Positions 16,443 through 24,400 of a stretch of 29,373 nt of DNA are shown here, one piece after another. The stretch is from contig SLFH01000194.1 in NCBI GenBank assembly GCA_007124345.1, positions 1 to 29,373 of the forward strand, in the 5' to 3' direction. The translations under genes were made by a program, and so were the position numbers. How positions within the stretch are numbered: the stretch's first letter is position 1; each line of letters starts with the position of its first letter. The notes beneath the pieces are model-generated. The model had not been told where the DNA came from and made no database searches. It saw only the letters and a program-made list of their open reading frames with translations. This stretch comes from Phycisphaerales bacterium (lineage in GTDB: Bacteria > Planctomycetota > Phycisphaerae > Phycisphaerales > UBA1924).

Positions 16443-16534
16443 CTGGGGCTCCATTCCGGCTCTGATTCTTGTGATCGCTCAGTATCGATGCAGCGTCGAG
16501 GTTGCGTCGTCGAGAACGAGTCTCTGCAAGACCC

Positions 16535-16621
16535 TGTGGCACTGGCGGCTTGCCCGCCAGTGTTTCATGTCATGGACCGAGGCGAGCGGAGCACACTGGC
16601 GGGCAAGCCGCCGGTGCTACA
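16535..16621. repeat. large REP/BIME-like palindrome (29-bp arms, 29-base spacer)
   Basis: Two inverted arms, 16535-16563 and 16593-16621, pair over 29 positions with only two deviations, both tolerable as G-U pairs in RNA. Each arm is itself a palindrome (CACTGGCGG ... CCGCCAGTG) able to form a 9-bp hairpin. The structure therefore reads as two REP-like units in head-to-head orientation, in the 189-bp gap between the unknown gene and fahA. It may act as a transcript terminator or stabiliser, or be a copy of a dispersed repeat; copy number cannot be judged from one window. Confidence 0.8.
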
Positions 16622-16643
16622 TGGTAGATGACGGATGCGTGGT

Positions 16644-17579
16644 TCACAGCAGCCCCAGCTTCTTCGCATCGCCCACCGGCTCGTCGAACGAGCACGAGCC
16701 GTAGCCCACCGCGAAGCCCTCCCTCGCCTTGACGACCTCGCCAGGGGTCAGGGCCAGGTCCTTGTACCGCACGCCCTCTTCGCTGAAGCGGAAGGCGGTG
16801 GGGTCGCGTTCCTCCAGGATCTTCTCGGTGGCATCGAGTTCGGACTTGCCCGAGCGGACGAATGCCGCGGCCATGAAAAGGTTCAGATACCCGTGCATCA
16901 GCGCCTTCGGCGAGTCCGTCTCGTAGGTCAGCGCGTGCTCGGCGCGGATCGGATGGTGCAGCCCCGCCGTCGCCTTAAAGCGCACGCCCCCGGCCCTTGC
17001 GGCATGCAGAAACCTCGCGATGTCCGAAGTGGGGGGGATCAGATCGGGCGTCACGCCCCCGCACCGGATCTTCGCCGCCGCCTCGTCGCCGGCCAGCGCC
17101 GCGACGAAGCCCCGGCAGTCGCCCGAGATCGGGAATTCGAAGTACGGGTGGATGTCCTCGGGGATCTCCTCGATCGCTCGGTCGATCTCATCGGGCGACG
17201 ACACCCGCATCTCGATCGAGTCGATCTGCGCCAGTCCGTTGTCTTCCTTGCTGTGGTGCTCGTTAAAGGCGACCACAGTGTCTAGGCAGGCGTCGAGGTC
17301 GCCGTCGACGATCGCGCTGATCCGCCATGGCTCGCTGTCGTCGGCCATCTCGCGGTAGCCGCTGGTCGCCCAGGTGCCCGGCAGCATGACCCGCGCATGC
17401 TCGACGAACTCGCCCAATCGGGTGACCGGGCAGATGAAGTGGGCCAGCACCCACGCGTGCTCGGAGCGGATGTGGCGGGCGAAGCGCTCGACGGCCTTCT
17501 CCATCGGCAGTTTCGAGGGAGGGAAGAGGCCCGCGTAATCGATCAGGCCGTCGAAGAAGGCCTTGTTCACTGGGTGCAT
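16644..17579 (-). CDS. conserved protein of unknown function
   Basis: A 311-residue, apparently soluble protein with no signal peptide or membrane helix. I do not recognise a named family. Visible landmarks are the N-terminal FFDGLIDYAGLFPPSKLPM, the stretch SEHAWVLAHFICPVTRLGE, a central YFEFPISGDCRGFVAAL and GVRFKATAGLHHPIR. The His pair in the last, after a Lys on a strand, and the alternation of strands and helices suggest an alpha/beta-barrel-like enzyme, but this is only an impression. The ATG at 17579 has a GGAG 7 bases upstream. It starts 13 bp after the purL stop and so probably shares its transcript, while the palindrome at 16535-16621 separates it from fahA. Confidence 0.8.
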   Translation of the reverse strand: MHPVNKAFFDGLIDYAGLFPPSKLPMEKAVERFARHIRSEHAWVLAHFICPVTRLGEFVEHARVMLPGTWATSGYREMADDSEPWRISAIVDGDLDACLDTVVAFNEHHSKEDNGLAQIDSIEMRVSSPDEIDRAIEEIPEDIHPYFEFPISGDCRGFVAALAGDEAAAKIRCGGVTPDLIPPTSDIARFLHAARAGGVRFKATAGLHHPIRAEHALTYETDSPKALMHGYLNLFMAAAFVRSGKSELDATEKILEERDPTAFRFSEEGVRYKDLALTPGEVVKAREGFAVGYGSCSFDEPVGDAKKLGLL

Positions 17580-17592
17580 GCAATACTCCGTC

Positions 17593-20562
17593 TTACCAGT
17601 TCAGCGTCCCGCGCCACGCGTGGGTCAGTTCTTCAACATCCAGGTCCAGCCCCGCCTCGGCCCAGCCGAGACGCCCGCTCTCGTCGATCGCGCCGATATG
17701 GACCCACGGCGTCGATCCGAGCAGCTTCTCGATCTCGGGCAACCTTGCGGCGCACACCTCCAGCAGGTAACGCGAGGGCGACTCACAGAACGCCGCAGAG
17801 AGCCCCGCGCCGTCGTGCCCCGGAAGTTGCAGCTCCGCGCCGAGCGGTGCGCCCGGCTTGTGCCCGCCGATGAGCAGTTCGGCAACCGCCACGAGCAGCC
17901 CGCCGTCGGAAACATCGTGCGCGCTCTCGACCAGCCCGGCGCGGATCAGCGAGGCCACCGCCCTGGCGGTCCGAGGCCCCGCCTCCAGATCCACACGGGG
18001 CGTCGCCGGATCGTCCCGCTCGGTCAGCCCGAAGAGCGCCTGGTAGCGAGAGCCGCCCATCGCAGTCGGCGGCGTTTCGCTCTGACCGACCACGATCAGC
18101 GTGTTGCCCGGACGCTTGGCGTCCGATGTCACGCACCGGTCAAGATCGGGCACCACCCCGATGCCCGTGATCAGCAGAGTGGGGGGGATCTCGATCGTTC
18201 GCCCGTCCTCGGTCGTGAACTGGTTGTTCAGCGAGTCCTTGCCCGACACGAACGGCGTCCGGTACGCCTTCGCCCCGTCGTAGCAGCCCTCGGCCGCACG
18301 CACCAGCGAACCCAGGTTCTCCGGCTTCTTGCAGCTCGGCCAGCAGAAGTTGTCGAGGATGGCGATGCGGTCGGGGTCGGCGCCGACGCAAACAAGGTTC
18401 CGCACGCACTCGTCGATCGCGCCCAGCGCCATCTGGTACGGATCGCCCCCGAGACGCGGGTCGCCCACGCCGGTCTGGACGCCGCAACCGATCGCAAGCC
18501 CGCGCCCCGTGCCCGGGTTGGGTTCGATGACGCTGGAGTCGGCGGGCCCGATGGCGCGTGCGCCCATCAGCGGCTTGATGACCGTGTTGCCCTGCACATC
18601 GTGGTCGTACTGGCGGATGATGAAGTGCTTGCTTGCGATGTCGGGGTGGGCGAGCAGTTGCAGGAGCGCGCCGTTGACATCGGGGTCGCTCTCCGCGTCC
18701 GCCTTCGGCGTCGGCGATGGAGACCAACTCGCACTCCGCGTCGGCGTCGGCAGCCCCTCGTGGAGAAACTCCATCGACAGACGCCCGACCTCTTCGCCTT
18801 GGAAGCTCAGCACAAGCTCCCCGTCCGGCGTCCCGAACTCGCCCAGCACCGCCAGCTCGACATGCTCCTCGTCGCAGATCTCGCGCAGGCGGTCGAGGTT
18901 CGAGGCGGGCACCGCCAGCACCATCCGCTCCTGCGCCTCGCTGATCCAGATTTCGGTGTAGGTCAGCCCGCCGTACTTGAGCGGCGCCGAGTCGAGCGTC
19001 ACGCTCGCCCCGATCTTCTCGCCCATCTCGCCGACCGCAGAGGAGAAGCCGCCGGCGCCGCAGTCTGTAATCGCCGAAAACAGCGGCCCGCCCGCCTCAT
19101 CCCGCGCACGCAGGATCGCGTCCAGCACACGCTTCTCTTCGATCGCGTTGCCGATCTGCACGGCATGCGCAAACTCGTCCGCGTGCGTGTCGGTCAGCTC
19201 CGCAGATGAAAAAGTCGCGCCGTGGATCCCGTCCCGCCCCGTCCGCCCGCCGAGGGCGACGATCAGATCCCCCGGCTTGGCGTGCCCCTCGATGAGGTCG
19301 GTCGGCAGAACCCCGACACAACCGCAGAAGACCAGCGGGTTGCCGATGTACCGGTTGTCGAACAGCACCGCGCCGTTGACGGTCGGGATGCCCATGCGGT
19401 TGCCGTAGTCGCGCACGCCGGCGACGACCTCGGTCAGCACGCGTCGCGGGGGGATGCAGCCCGCGGGGATGTCCGCGCTGTCGGGGTGGGCGACGCAGAA
19501 GACATCGGTGCTCGCGATCGGGCGTGCGGCAAGCCCGGTCCCGATGATGTCGCGGATGCACCCGCCGATCCCGGTCGCGGCGCCGCCGTAGGGCTCCAGC
19601 GCCGAGGGATGGTTGTGCGTCTCGACCTTCACGCACACCGCCGTCTCGTCGTCGAAGCGGATGATGCCGGCGTTGTCGACGAAGACCGAGAGCGTCCAGT
19701 CGATCCCCTCAGCGATCAGCTCGTGCGTCGCCGCGGCCACCGTCGACTTGAGCAGGTTGCGGACGGTGATCTCCGTCGCGCCGGACTTCTCGTGGCCCGG
19801 GCGCGCCGACCAGTCGATCGCGTCGCCCTCGAGCGGGCCGGTGTAGCTGATCGTGCTCTTGAGCGTCTTGTGGACGCAGTGCTCCGACCAGGTCTGGGCG
19901 AGCGTCTCCAGCTCGATGTCCGTCGGCTCACGACCCTGCGCCGCGTAGTGCTCCCGGATCGTCCGCATCTCGGCCAAATCGAGAAACAGGTGCCCCTCGC
20001 GGCTGAGCTTCTCCAGCCCCGCGTCGTCCAGATCGCGGATCGGCACCCGCATCACGCGGAACTCGGCGGGCGTCCCGCTGGGCAGCGACTCGGGGTGGAA
20101 GGGTTCGGCGTGGATGGCGTTGATGACCGGGTTGGCCACCAGCCTGCGGGCCAGATCCTCCGCCTCCGAAGCGTCGACCCCTTCAAGGTCGTACCGCCAA
20201 CCGGTCGAGACGCGGACCTCCGCCCCCGCCAGCGCGAGCACCGCGTCGCGGACCGACTGGGCCGTGGGGTCCATCACGCCCGGCAGAGGGTGGACCTCGA
20301 CCGTCGCCGAGCCCGGCGCCGGCTCGCTCGCCCCCAGCTCGGAAACCTCGACGACCGGGTCGGTCAGCAGGCGGGTCCGGATCGTCTCGATCTGTTCTTC
20401 CGACAGGTCGCCCTCGATCAGGTACACCCTCGCCGCCCGGGCCGCCGTCAGGCGCACGCCGATCTCCCAGGCGCGACGGACGAGATCGTCCCCCCGCGGA
20501 TCGCCCGCGCCGGGCATGGGGCGGACCTCGAACCTCACTACAAGCGTCGCGGCTGTCGTCAT
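17593..20562 (-). CDS. purL: phosphoribosylformylglycinamidine synthase PurL with duplicated N-terminal PurS-like domains
   Basis: Converts FGAR, ATP and glutamine-derived ammonia to FGAM, step four of purine synthesis. The 989-residue protein begins with two PurS-like units (~7-77 and ~87-158), each opening with a strand and Pro-Gly loop ([25 protein letters not shown]). The PurL core follows from about 190, with [16 protein letters not shown] and the ATP-site [20 protein letters not shown]. It also has [31 protein letters not shown] and [18 protein letters not shown]. There is no C-terminal glutaminase domain, so a separate PurQ is needed. It is intermediate between small PurL (~740) and large PurL (~1,300). 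The reading frame remains open far upstream, but the ATG at 20562 fits the first PurS strand. TACGAT 6 bases before it suggests a leaderless mRNA; a GGAGG 12 bases upstream is the alternative signal. Confidence 0.95.
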   Translation of the reverse strand: MTTAATLVVRFEVRPMPGAGDPRGDDLVRRAWEIGVRLTAARAARVYLIEGDLSEEQIETIRTRLLTDPVVEVSELGASEPAPGSATVEVHPLPGVMDPTAQSVRDAVLALAGAEVRVSTGWRYDLEGVDASEAEDLARRLVANPVINAIHAEPFHPESLPSGTPAEFRVMRVPIRDLDDAGLEKLSREGHLFLDLAEMRTIREHYAAQGREPTDIELETLAQTWSEHCVHKTLKSTISYTGPLEGDAIDWSARPGHEKSGATEITVRNLLKSTVAAATHELIAEGIDWTLSVFVDNAGIIRFDDETAVCVKVETHNHPSALEPYGGAATGIGGCIRDIIGTGLAARPIASTDVFCVAHPDSADIPAGCIPPRRVLTEVVAGVRDYGNRMGIPTVNGAVLFDNRYIGNPLVFCGCVGVLPTDLIEGHAKPGDLIVALGGRTGRDGIHGATFSSAELTDTHADEFAHAVQIGNAIEEKRVLDAILRARDEAGGPLFSAITDCGAGGFSSAVGEMGEKIGASVTLDSAPLKYGGLTYTEIWISEAQERMVLAVPASNLDRLREICDEEHVELAVLGEFGTPDGELVLSFQGEEVGRLSMEFLHEGLPTPTRSASWSPSPTPKADAESDPDVNGALLQLLAHPDIASKHFIIRQYDHDVQGNTVIKPLMGARAIGPADSSVIEPNPGTGRGLAIGCGVQTGVGDPRLGGDPYQMALGAIDECVRNLVCVGADPDRIAILDNFCWPSCKKPENLGSLVRAAEGCYDGAKAYRTPFVSGKDSLNNQFTTEDGRTIEIPPTLLITGIGVVPDLDRCVTSDAKRPGNTLIVVGQSETPPTAMGGSRYQALFGLTERDDPATPRVDLEAGPRTARAVASLIRAGLVESAHDVSDGGLLVAVAELLIGGHKPGAPLGAELQLPGHDGAGLSAAFCESPSRYLLEVCAARLPEIEKLLGSTPWVHIGAIDESGRLGWAEAGLDLDVEELTHAWRGTLNW

Positions 20563-20568
20563 GGCCCG

Positions 20569-20574
20569 ATCGTA
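20569..20574 (-). promoter_or_regulatory. candidate leaderless promoter -10 for purL
   Basis: TACGAT on the minus strand ends 6 bases before the purL ATG, so transcription would start at or next to the A of the start codon. The same hexamer is placed the same way before the divergent RNase HI gene. Confidence 0.45.
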
Positions 20575-20630
20575 CCTCCGCTCTCTGCCAGAGACCGACC
20601 CGGGCGCCGAGACCGACACCCTCCGGGCGG

Positions 20631-20636
20631 TACGAT
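20631..20636 (+). promoter_or_regulatory. candidate leaderless promoter -10 for rnhA
   Basis: TACGAT ends 7 bases before the rnhA ATG at 20644, with no Shine-Dalgarno between. A direct repeat GAGACCGAC (20591-20599 and 20609-20617) lies where the -35 regions of the two divergent promoters would fall. Confidence 0.45.
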
Positions 20637-20643
20637 CGCCCCC

Positions 20644-21144
20644 ATGCCCGCCCCGACGCCCTCCAGCCCCGAGCCCTCGCCCAGCGACCAGAGCCCCCGC
20701 ACGACCGTCGAGCTCTACACCGACGGCGCCTGCTCGGGCAACCCCGGCCCGGGGGGGTGGGCCTACATCCTCAAGCACCCCTCGACCGGCAAGGAGATCG
20801 AGGGTGCCGGGGGCGAGAGCCGCACCACCAACAACCGCATGGAGCTGCTGGCGGTCATCAACGGGCTCGAACGTCTCAACCGGCCCTCGAAGGTCGAGCT
20901 CTACTCCGACTCGCAGTATGTCCTCAAAGGGCTGAAGGAGTGGCTCGCCGGCTGGAAGGCCAAGGGCTGGAAGACCGCCGCCAAGAAGCCCGTCAAGAAC
21001 GAGGACCTCTGGCGCCGCCTCGACGAGCTCTCCCAGCTCCACGACCTGGTCTTCCACTGGGTCCGGGGGCACGCCGGCCATCCCGAGAACGAGCGAGCCG
21101 ACGAGCTCGCCGTCGCCGCCCGTGACGCCGCGGCCGGTCGATAG
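20644..21144 (+). CDS. rnhA: ribonuclease HI
   Basis: Cleaves the RNA strand of RNA-DNA hybrids, removing R-loops and primers. The 166-residue protein has a Pro/Ser-rich N-terminal tail of about 20 residues, then the RNase H fold with all catalytic residues in place: Asp27 ([16 protein letters not shown]), Glu67 ([12 protein letters not shown]), Asp89 ([11 protein letters not shown]), His143 in [18 protein letters not shown], and Asp153 in the same stretch. The basic handle region ([16 protein letters not shown]) is present, as in E. coli RNase HI. The frame is open upstream; ATG 20644 is chosen because it lies just beyond the TACGAT box and gives a family-like length. It is followed, after 192 bp, by pilT, which is probably transcribed separately. 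Confidence 0.95.
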   Translation: MPAPTPSSPEPSPSDQSPRTTVELYTDGACSGNPGPGGWAYILKHPSTGKEIEGAGGESRTTNNRMELLAVINGLERLNRPSKVELYSDSQYVLKGLKEWLAGWKAKGWKTAAKKPVKNEDLWRRLDELSQLHDLVFHWVRGHAGHPENERADELAVAARDAAAGR

Positions 21145-21336
21145 CCCCTCCCGCACGCCCGTTCTGGACGCCACAGAGTTCCCGGACGCGCCGGGTTGTA
21201 GGGGTTGCGCGGGCGCGTCGGCGCAGACGGCGTGTTCCGCCCGGTTTGCCGCAGCGCCCCCGTCAACCCGGGGCGGGCAAGCGTCGATGCTGTCTCCCGA
21301 AGCCGCCCTGTCCGGGCCGGCCACCACGGAGGCGCC

Positions 21337-22398
21337 ATGGCGATCGATCTGCAAGACATTCTCCACGCCGCGTTCGACGCGGACGCGTCCGATGTGCACC
21401 TCATCGCTGGCCACCCGCCCTTCATGCGGGTCCACCAGGTGATGACGCCGATGGACTTCGACGAACTCACGCCCGACGACGCGGCGTCGATGCTCGAGCA
21501 GATGGCGCCCCCAGAGGCCCAGGACATCTTCCACAAGAACAAGGACGCGGACTTCTCCTACGAGATCCCCGATCTCGCCCGCTACCGCGTCAACGCCCAC
21601 ATGCAGAAGGGCGCCATCGGCATGGCGCTCAGAATGATCAAGACCAAGGTCCCGCCCCTGGCGGCCCTCAACCTTCCCGAGGTCATCGCACGCCTCACCT
21701 ACCTTCCCCGAGGACTCGTACTCGTCACCGGCGACACCGGCTCGGGTAAGTCCACAACGCTGGCGGCCATGATCCAGGCCATGAACCAGCGCTACAGCAA
21801 GCACATCATCACCCTCGAAGACCCCGTCGAGTACAAGTTCGAATCCGAGCAGTGCCTCATCGAGCAGCGCGAGCTCGGGCAGGACATGCCCACCTTTTCC
21901 AGCGGCCTCAAGCACGCCCTGCGACAGGACCCCGACATCATCCTCGTCGGCGAAATGCGAGACCTCGAGACCACCGCTCTTGCGATCTCCGCCGCCGAGA
22001 CCGGCCACCTCGTCCTCTCCACGCTCCACACCGTCAACGCCTCGCAGACGGTCGAGCGAATCATCGACATGTACCCGGCCACCCAGCAGAACCAGATCCG
22101 CGCGATGCTCTCGGGCACGCTCCAGGCGGTCGTCTCCCAGACCCTGTTCGCACGACAGGACCGCCCGGGCATGGTCCCCGCCGTCGAGACGCTCCTCTGC
22201 ACCTCCGCCGTGCGAAACCTCATCCGCGAGGGACGCACCTACGAGATCCCCAATGTCATCGAGACCAACAGGGCGATCGGCATGTGCAGCCTGGACACCT
22301 CCATCGCGGAGCTGTACTTCAACGGCATGATCAGCAAGGAAGACGCCATCGCCCAGGCCGTCTACCCCGACAAGCTCGACAAGCAACTGGCGGCCTGA
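21337..22398 (+). CDS. pilT: type IV pilus retraction ATPase PilT
   Basis: A hexameric cytoplasmic ATPase of the secretion-NTPase superfamily that powers pilus disassembly and twitching. The 353-residue length is typical. It has the N-terminal PAS-like region (ADASDVHLIAGHPPFMRVH), Walker A GDTGSGKST at 132-140 with Lys138, the Asp box (HIITLEDPVEYKFE), Walker B (QDPDIILVGEMRDLET) and the His box (GHLVLSTLHTVNAS). LLCTSAVRNLIREG is the characteristic PilT C-terminal motif. The start at 21337 follows GGAGG by 4 bases. It heads an operon with pilC and three prepilin-like genes. No PilB-type extension ATPase is present in the window. The 192 bp before it contain a weak 5-bp hairpin (21181-21195) but no clear promoter. 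Confidence 0.96.
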   Translation: MAIDLQDILHAAFDADASDVHLIAGHPPFMRVHQVMTPMDFDELTPDDAASMLEQMAPPEAQDIFHKNKDADFSYEIPDLARYRVNAHMQKGAIGMALRMIKTKVPPLAALNLPEVIARLTYLPRGLVLVTGDTGSGKSTTLAAMIQAMNQRYSKHIITLEDPVEYKFESEQCLIEQRELGQDMPTFSSGLKHALRQDPDIILVGEMRDLETTALAISAAETGHLVLSTLHTVNASQTVERIIDMYPATQQNQIRAMLSGTLQAVVSQTLFARQDRPGMVPAVETLLCTSAVRNLIREGRTYEIPNVIETNRAIGMCSLDTSIAELYFNGMISKEDAIAQAVYPDKLDKQLAA

Positions 22399-22407
22399 GT
22401 GCCCGCC

Positions 22408-22429
22408 GGCCCGGGGGCTGTGCCGGGCC
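22408..22429 (+). promoter_or_regulatory. intercistronic hairpin between pilT and pilC
   Basis: GGCCCGG / CCGGGCC forms a perfect 7-bp GC stem with an 8-base loop in the 54-bp gap. There is no U-run. It could set the ratio of PilT to the downstream pilus proteins by partial termination or by protecting mRNA ends. Confidence 0.35.
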
Positions 22430-22452
22430 AAGCGTGAGGAAGCGGAGCAACG

Positions 22453-23679
22453 ATGCCGAACTATCGCTACCAGGTCCGTTCCGCCGAAGGCGTTGTCCGC
22501 GGGGGCATCGTCGCGGCCGACAGCGCCGCGACAGCCGCCGCGATCCTCCGCAACCAGGGCGCTCATGTCATGAGCGTCGCCCCGGTCGGGGAGAACAGCT
22601 CGGGCTCGGCGATCATCGAGCTGATCAAGCGCGCCAACGCCGCCAAGCCGACCCAGAAGCACGTCCTCGACTTCACCACGCAGCTCGCGGTCATGGTGCG
22701 CGCGGGCATCAACCTCCGCGCCGCCCTCGACGGCATCGCCGATCAGACCACCCACGCGACCTTCAAGAAGATCATCTTGGGCGTTAAGGAGGATGTCGAG
22801 AGCGGCAAGCAGTTCTCCGAGGCCCTTGCCAAGCATCCCAAGCTCTTCGGCCCGCTCTACATCAACATGGTCCGCGCGTCGGAGATGTCCGGCTCCTTCG
22901 CCGACATGCTCGATCGAATCGCCGCCTATATCGCCCAGCAGATCGAGACCCGCAAGATGGTCGTCGGCGCTTCGATCTACCCGGCCGTCATCGGCGTGCT
23001 CGCCGTGGGCGTCACCATCTTCCTGCTCACCTTCGTGCTGCCCAAGTTCTACCAGGTCTTCGAGGGCAAGGAAGACATCCTGCCCTGGACGACCACCTTC
23101 CTCATGAACCTCTCCAAGGTTCTGGTCGCCCAGTGGCAGTTGATCGTCGGCGGCGCGTTCGGCGTCTTCGTGCTGCTCTTTCTCGCCCTGAAGACCGAGG
23201 TCGGCGGCTACTGGGCCGACCGCCTGAAGCTCACCATCCCCGTCGTGAAGAACATGTTCCGCTCGCTCTACATCAGCCGCTCGCTCCAGACCATGGGCCA
23301 GCTCATCAACGCGGGCGTGCCCATGCTCGACACGCTGGTGATCACCGGCGAGATCTCGGGCAACCGCCTCTTTAAGTCCATGTGGGTCCGCGTCCACGCC
23401 AATGTGAAGCAGGGCAAGAAGATCGCCCAGCCTCTCCTCAAGGACACCCTCCTCCCCAAGGCCGTCTGCCAGATGATCTCCGCGGGCGAGGAGTCCGGCA
23501 AGCTCGGAGAGGTGCTCGACCAGATCAGCGTCTACTACGCCAAGCAGCTCAAGGAAAACATCAAGGCCGCCACCGGGCTTATCGAACCCATCATGATCAT
23601 TGTGATGGGATCAATCGTCGGCTTCATCGCCATGGCGATCATCCTCCCCATCTTCAAGATGAGCCAGATCGTCAGCTGA
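22453..23679 (+). CDS. pilC: type IV pilus / type II secretion inner-membrane platform protein PilC (GspF family)
   Basis: The polytopic platform protein that couples the cytoplasmic ATPases to pilin insertion or removal. The 408 residues form two T2SSF repeats. The first begins DFTTQLAVMVRAGINLRAAL and ends in the membrane segment ASIYPAVIGVLAVGVTIFLL. The second begins SRSLQTMGQLINAGVPMLD and ends at PIMIIVMGSIVGFIAMAIIL. A further hydrophobic segment (LIVGGAFGVFVLLFLAL) lies between them. The glycine/glutamate signature MISAGEESGKLGEVLD is intact in the second repeat, with its counterpart RASEMSGSFADML in the first. The start has GGAG 5 bases upstream. It follows pilT by 54 bp, with a hairpin in the gap, and precedes the pseudopilin gene by 32 bp. 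Confidence 0.96.
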   Translation: MPNYRYQVRSAEGVVRGGIVAADSAATAAAILRNQGAHVMSVAPVGENSSGSAIIELIKRANAAKPTQKHVLDFTTQLAVMVRAGINLRAALDGIADQTTHATFKKIILGVKEDVESGKQFSEALAKHPKLFGPLYINMVRASEMSGSFADMLDRIAAYIAQQIETRKMVVGASIYPAVIGVLAVGVTIFLLTFVLPKFYQVFEGKEDILPWTTTFLMNLSKVLVAQWQLIVGGAFGVFVLLFLALKTEVGGYWADRLKLTIPVVKNMFRSLYISRSLQTMGQLINAGVPMLDTLVITGEISGNRLFKSMWVRVHANVKQGKKIAQPLLKDTLLPKAVCQMISAGEESGKLGEVLDQISVYYAKQLKENIKAATGLIEPIMIIVMGSIVGFIAMAIILPIFKMSQIVS

Positions 23680-23711
23680 ATCGCATCCTTAAGGGTGTCA
23701 GGAGGTCCGAC

Positions 23712-24377
23712 ATGCACCCCGCCAGCCAACGAGCAAGGCGACGGCGCAGGAACCGGCCTCGGGGATTCACCCTCCTCGAGACCGCCCTCGCGGTCATCAT
23801 CATCGGAGTCGGTGTCGTCGCCGTCGTCGACGCGCAGCAGTCCTTCATGATGGCCAACCGCTGGTCCAGCCACGCCGCAACCGCCACCTACCTCGCCAAC
23901 GAGGTCCGCGAACTCACAAGGCCGCTCCGACGCCACGACCCCGTCACGGGACTCGAGATCGTCGGCTCCGCCCTCGTCGGCTGGGGACCCGAGCCCGGAG
24001 AGGTCACCGTCGGGGACTTCAACGACATCGACGACTTCGCCGGCATCCGCTTCGGCGACGGCGGCGACATGCCCGGACCCATCAACGGCTTCGGCGAGGT
24101 CATCTTCGAGATCGACCCCGACGGAAATGTCGTCCGCGACAACGACAGCAACCCCGTCCCCATGAGGGGCTGGTCGCAGCTCGTCCTCGTCGACAAGGTC
24201 CACCCCTTCGACACATCCCTCTCCCTCGCCCCGAACTACTTCGAGCCCGCCTCGGGAACCAGCCCGGGCAGGGCGGTCGACGAGTTCCCCCTCCGCGTCA
24301 CCGTCGTCGTCTCCTACCGCGAGCCCGGCGCCGCGCAGGCCGAGGAAATCGTCCGAGTCAGCTGGATCGTCCCGTGA
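23712..24377 (+). CDS. prepilin-like protein, PilV/GspI type
   Basis: A 221-residue minor pseudopilin. A very basic leader (nine Arg in 17 residues) precedes the prepilin peptidase site G18|F19 in RGFTLLETALAVIIIG, with the invariant Glu at +5 (Glu23) and a ~20-residue hydrophobic helix. The rest is a soluble periplasmic domain with no Cys and many acidic residues (e.g. DFNDIDDFAGIRFGDGGD), ending in a beta-strand-rich region (PLRVTVVVSYREP). ATG 23712 follows AGGAGG by 6 bases. It lies in the pilus operon after pilC; the PilX/GspK-like gene follows. The PilV/GspI label rests on order and the TLLE signature, not on a profile match. Confidence 0.88.
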   Translation: MHPASQRARRRRRNRPRGFTLLETALAVIIIGVGVVAVVDAQQSFMMANRWSSHAATATYLANEVRELTRPLRRHDPVTGLEIVGSALVGWGPEPGEVTVGDFNDIDDFAGIRFGDGGDMPGPINGFGEVIFEIDPDGNVVRDNDSNPVPMRGWSQLVLVDKVHPFDTSLSLAPNYFEPASGTSPGRAVDEFPLRVTVVVSYREPGAAQAEEIVRVSWIVP

Positions 24378-24400
24378 GAAACCAAGGAGCGGAGCACGCC

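Noticed and set aside
16536..16555. GTGGCAC ... TTGC in the palindrome looked like a sigma-54 promoter.
   Set aside because: The GG-to-GC spacing is 12 rather than 10 bases, and the match is explained by the palindromic repeat.
17031..17041. G-runs (also at 18180-18187) considered as slippage or G-quadruplex sites.
   Set aside because: They lie inside intact conserved coding sequences with no alternative frame of interest, and only one run occurs at each place.
20563..23397. Possible N-terminal extension of PurL by more than 900 codons, as the frame stays open upstream.
   Set aside because: It would run antisense through rnhA, pilT and most of pilC, and the PurS-like domain begins exactly at the ATG at 20562.
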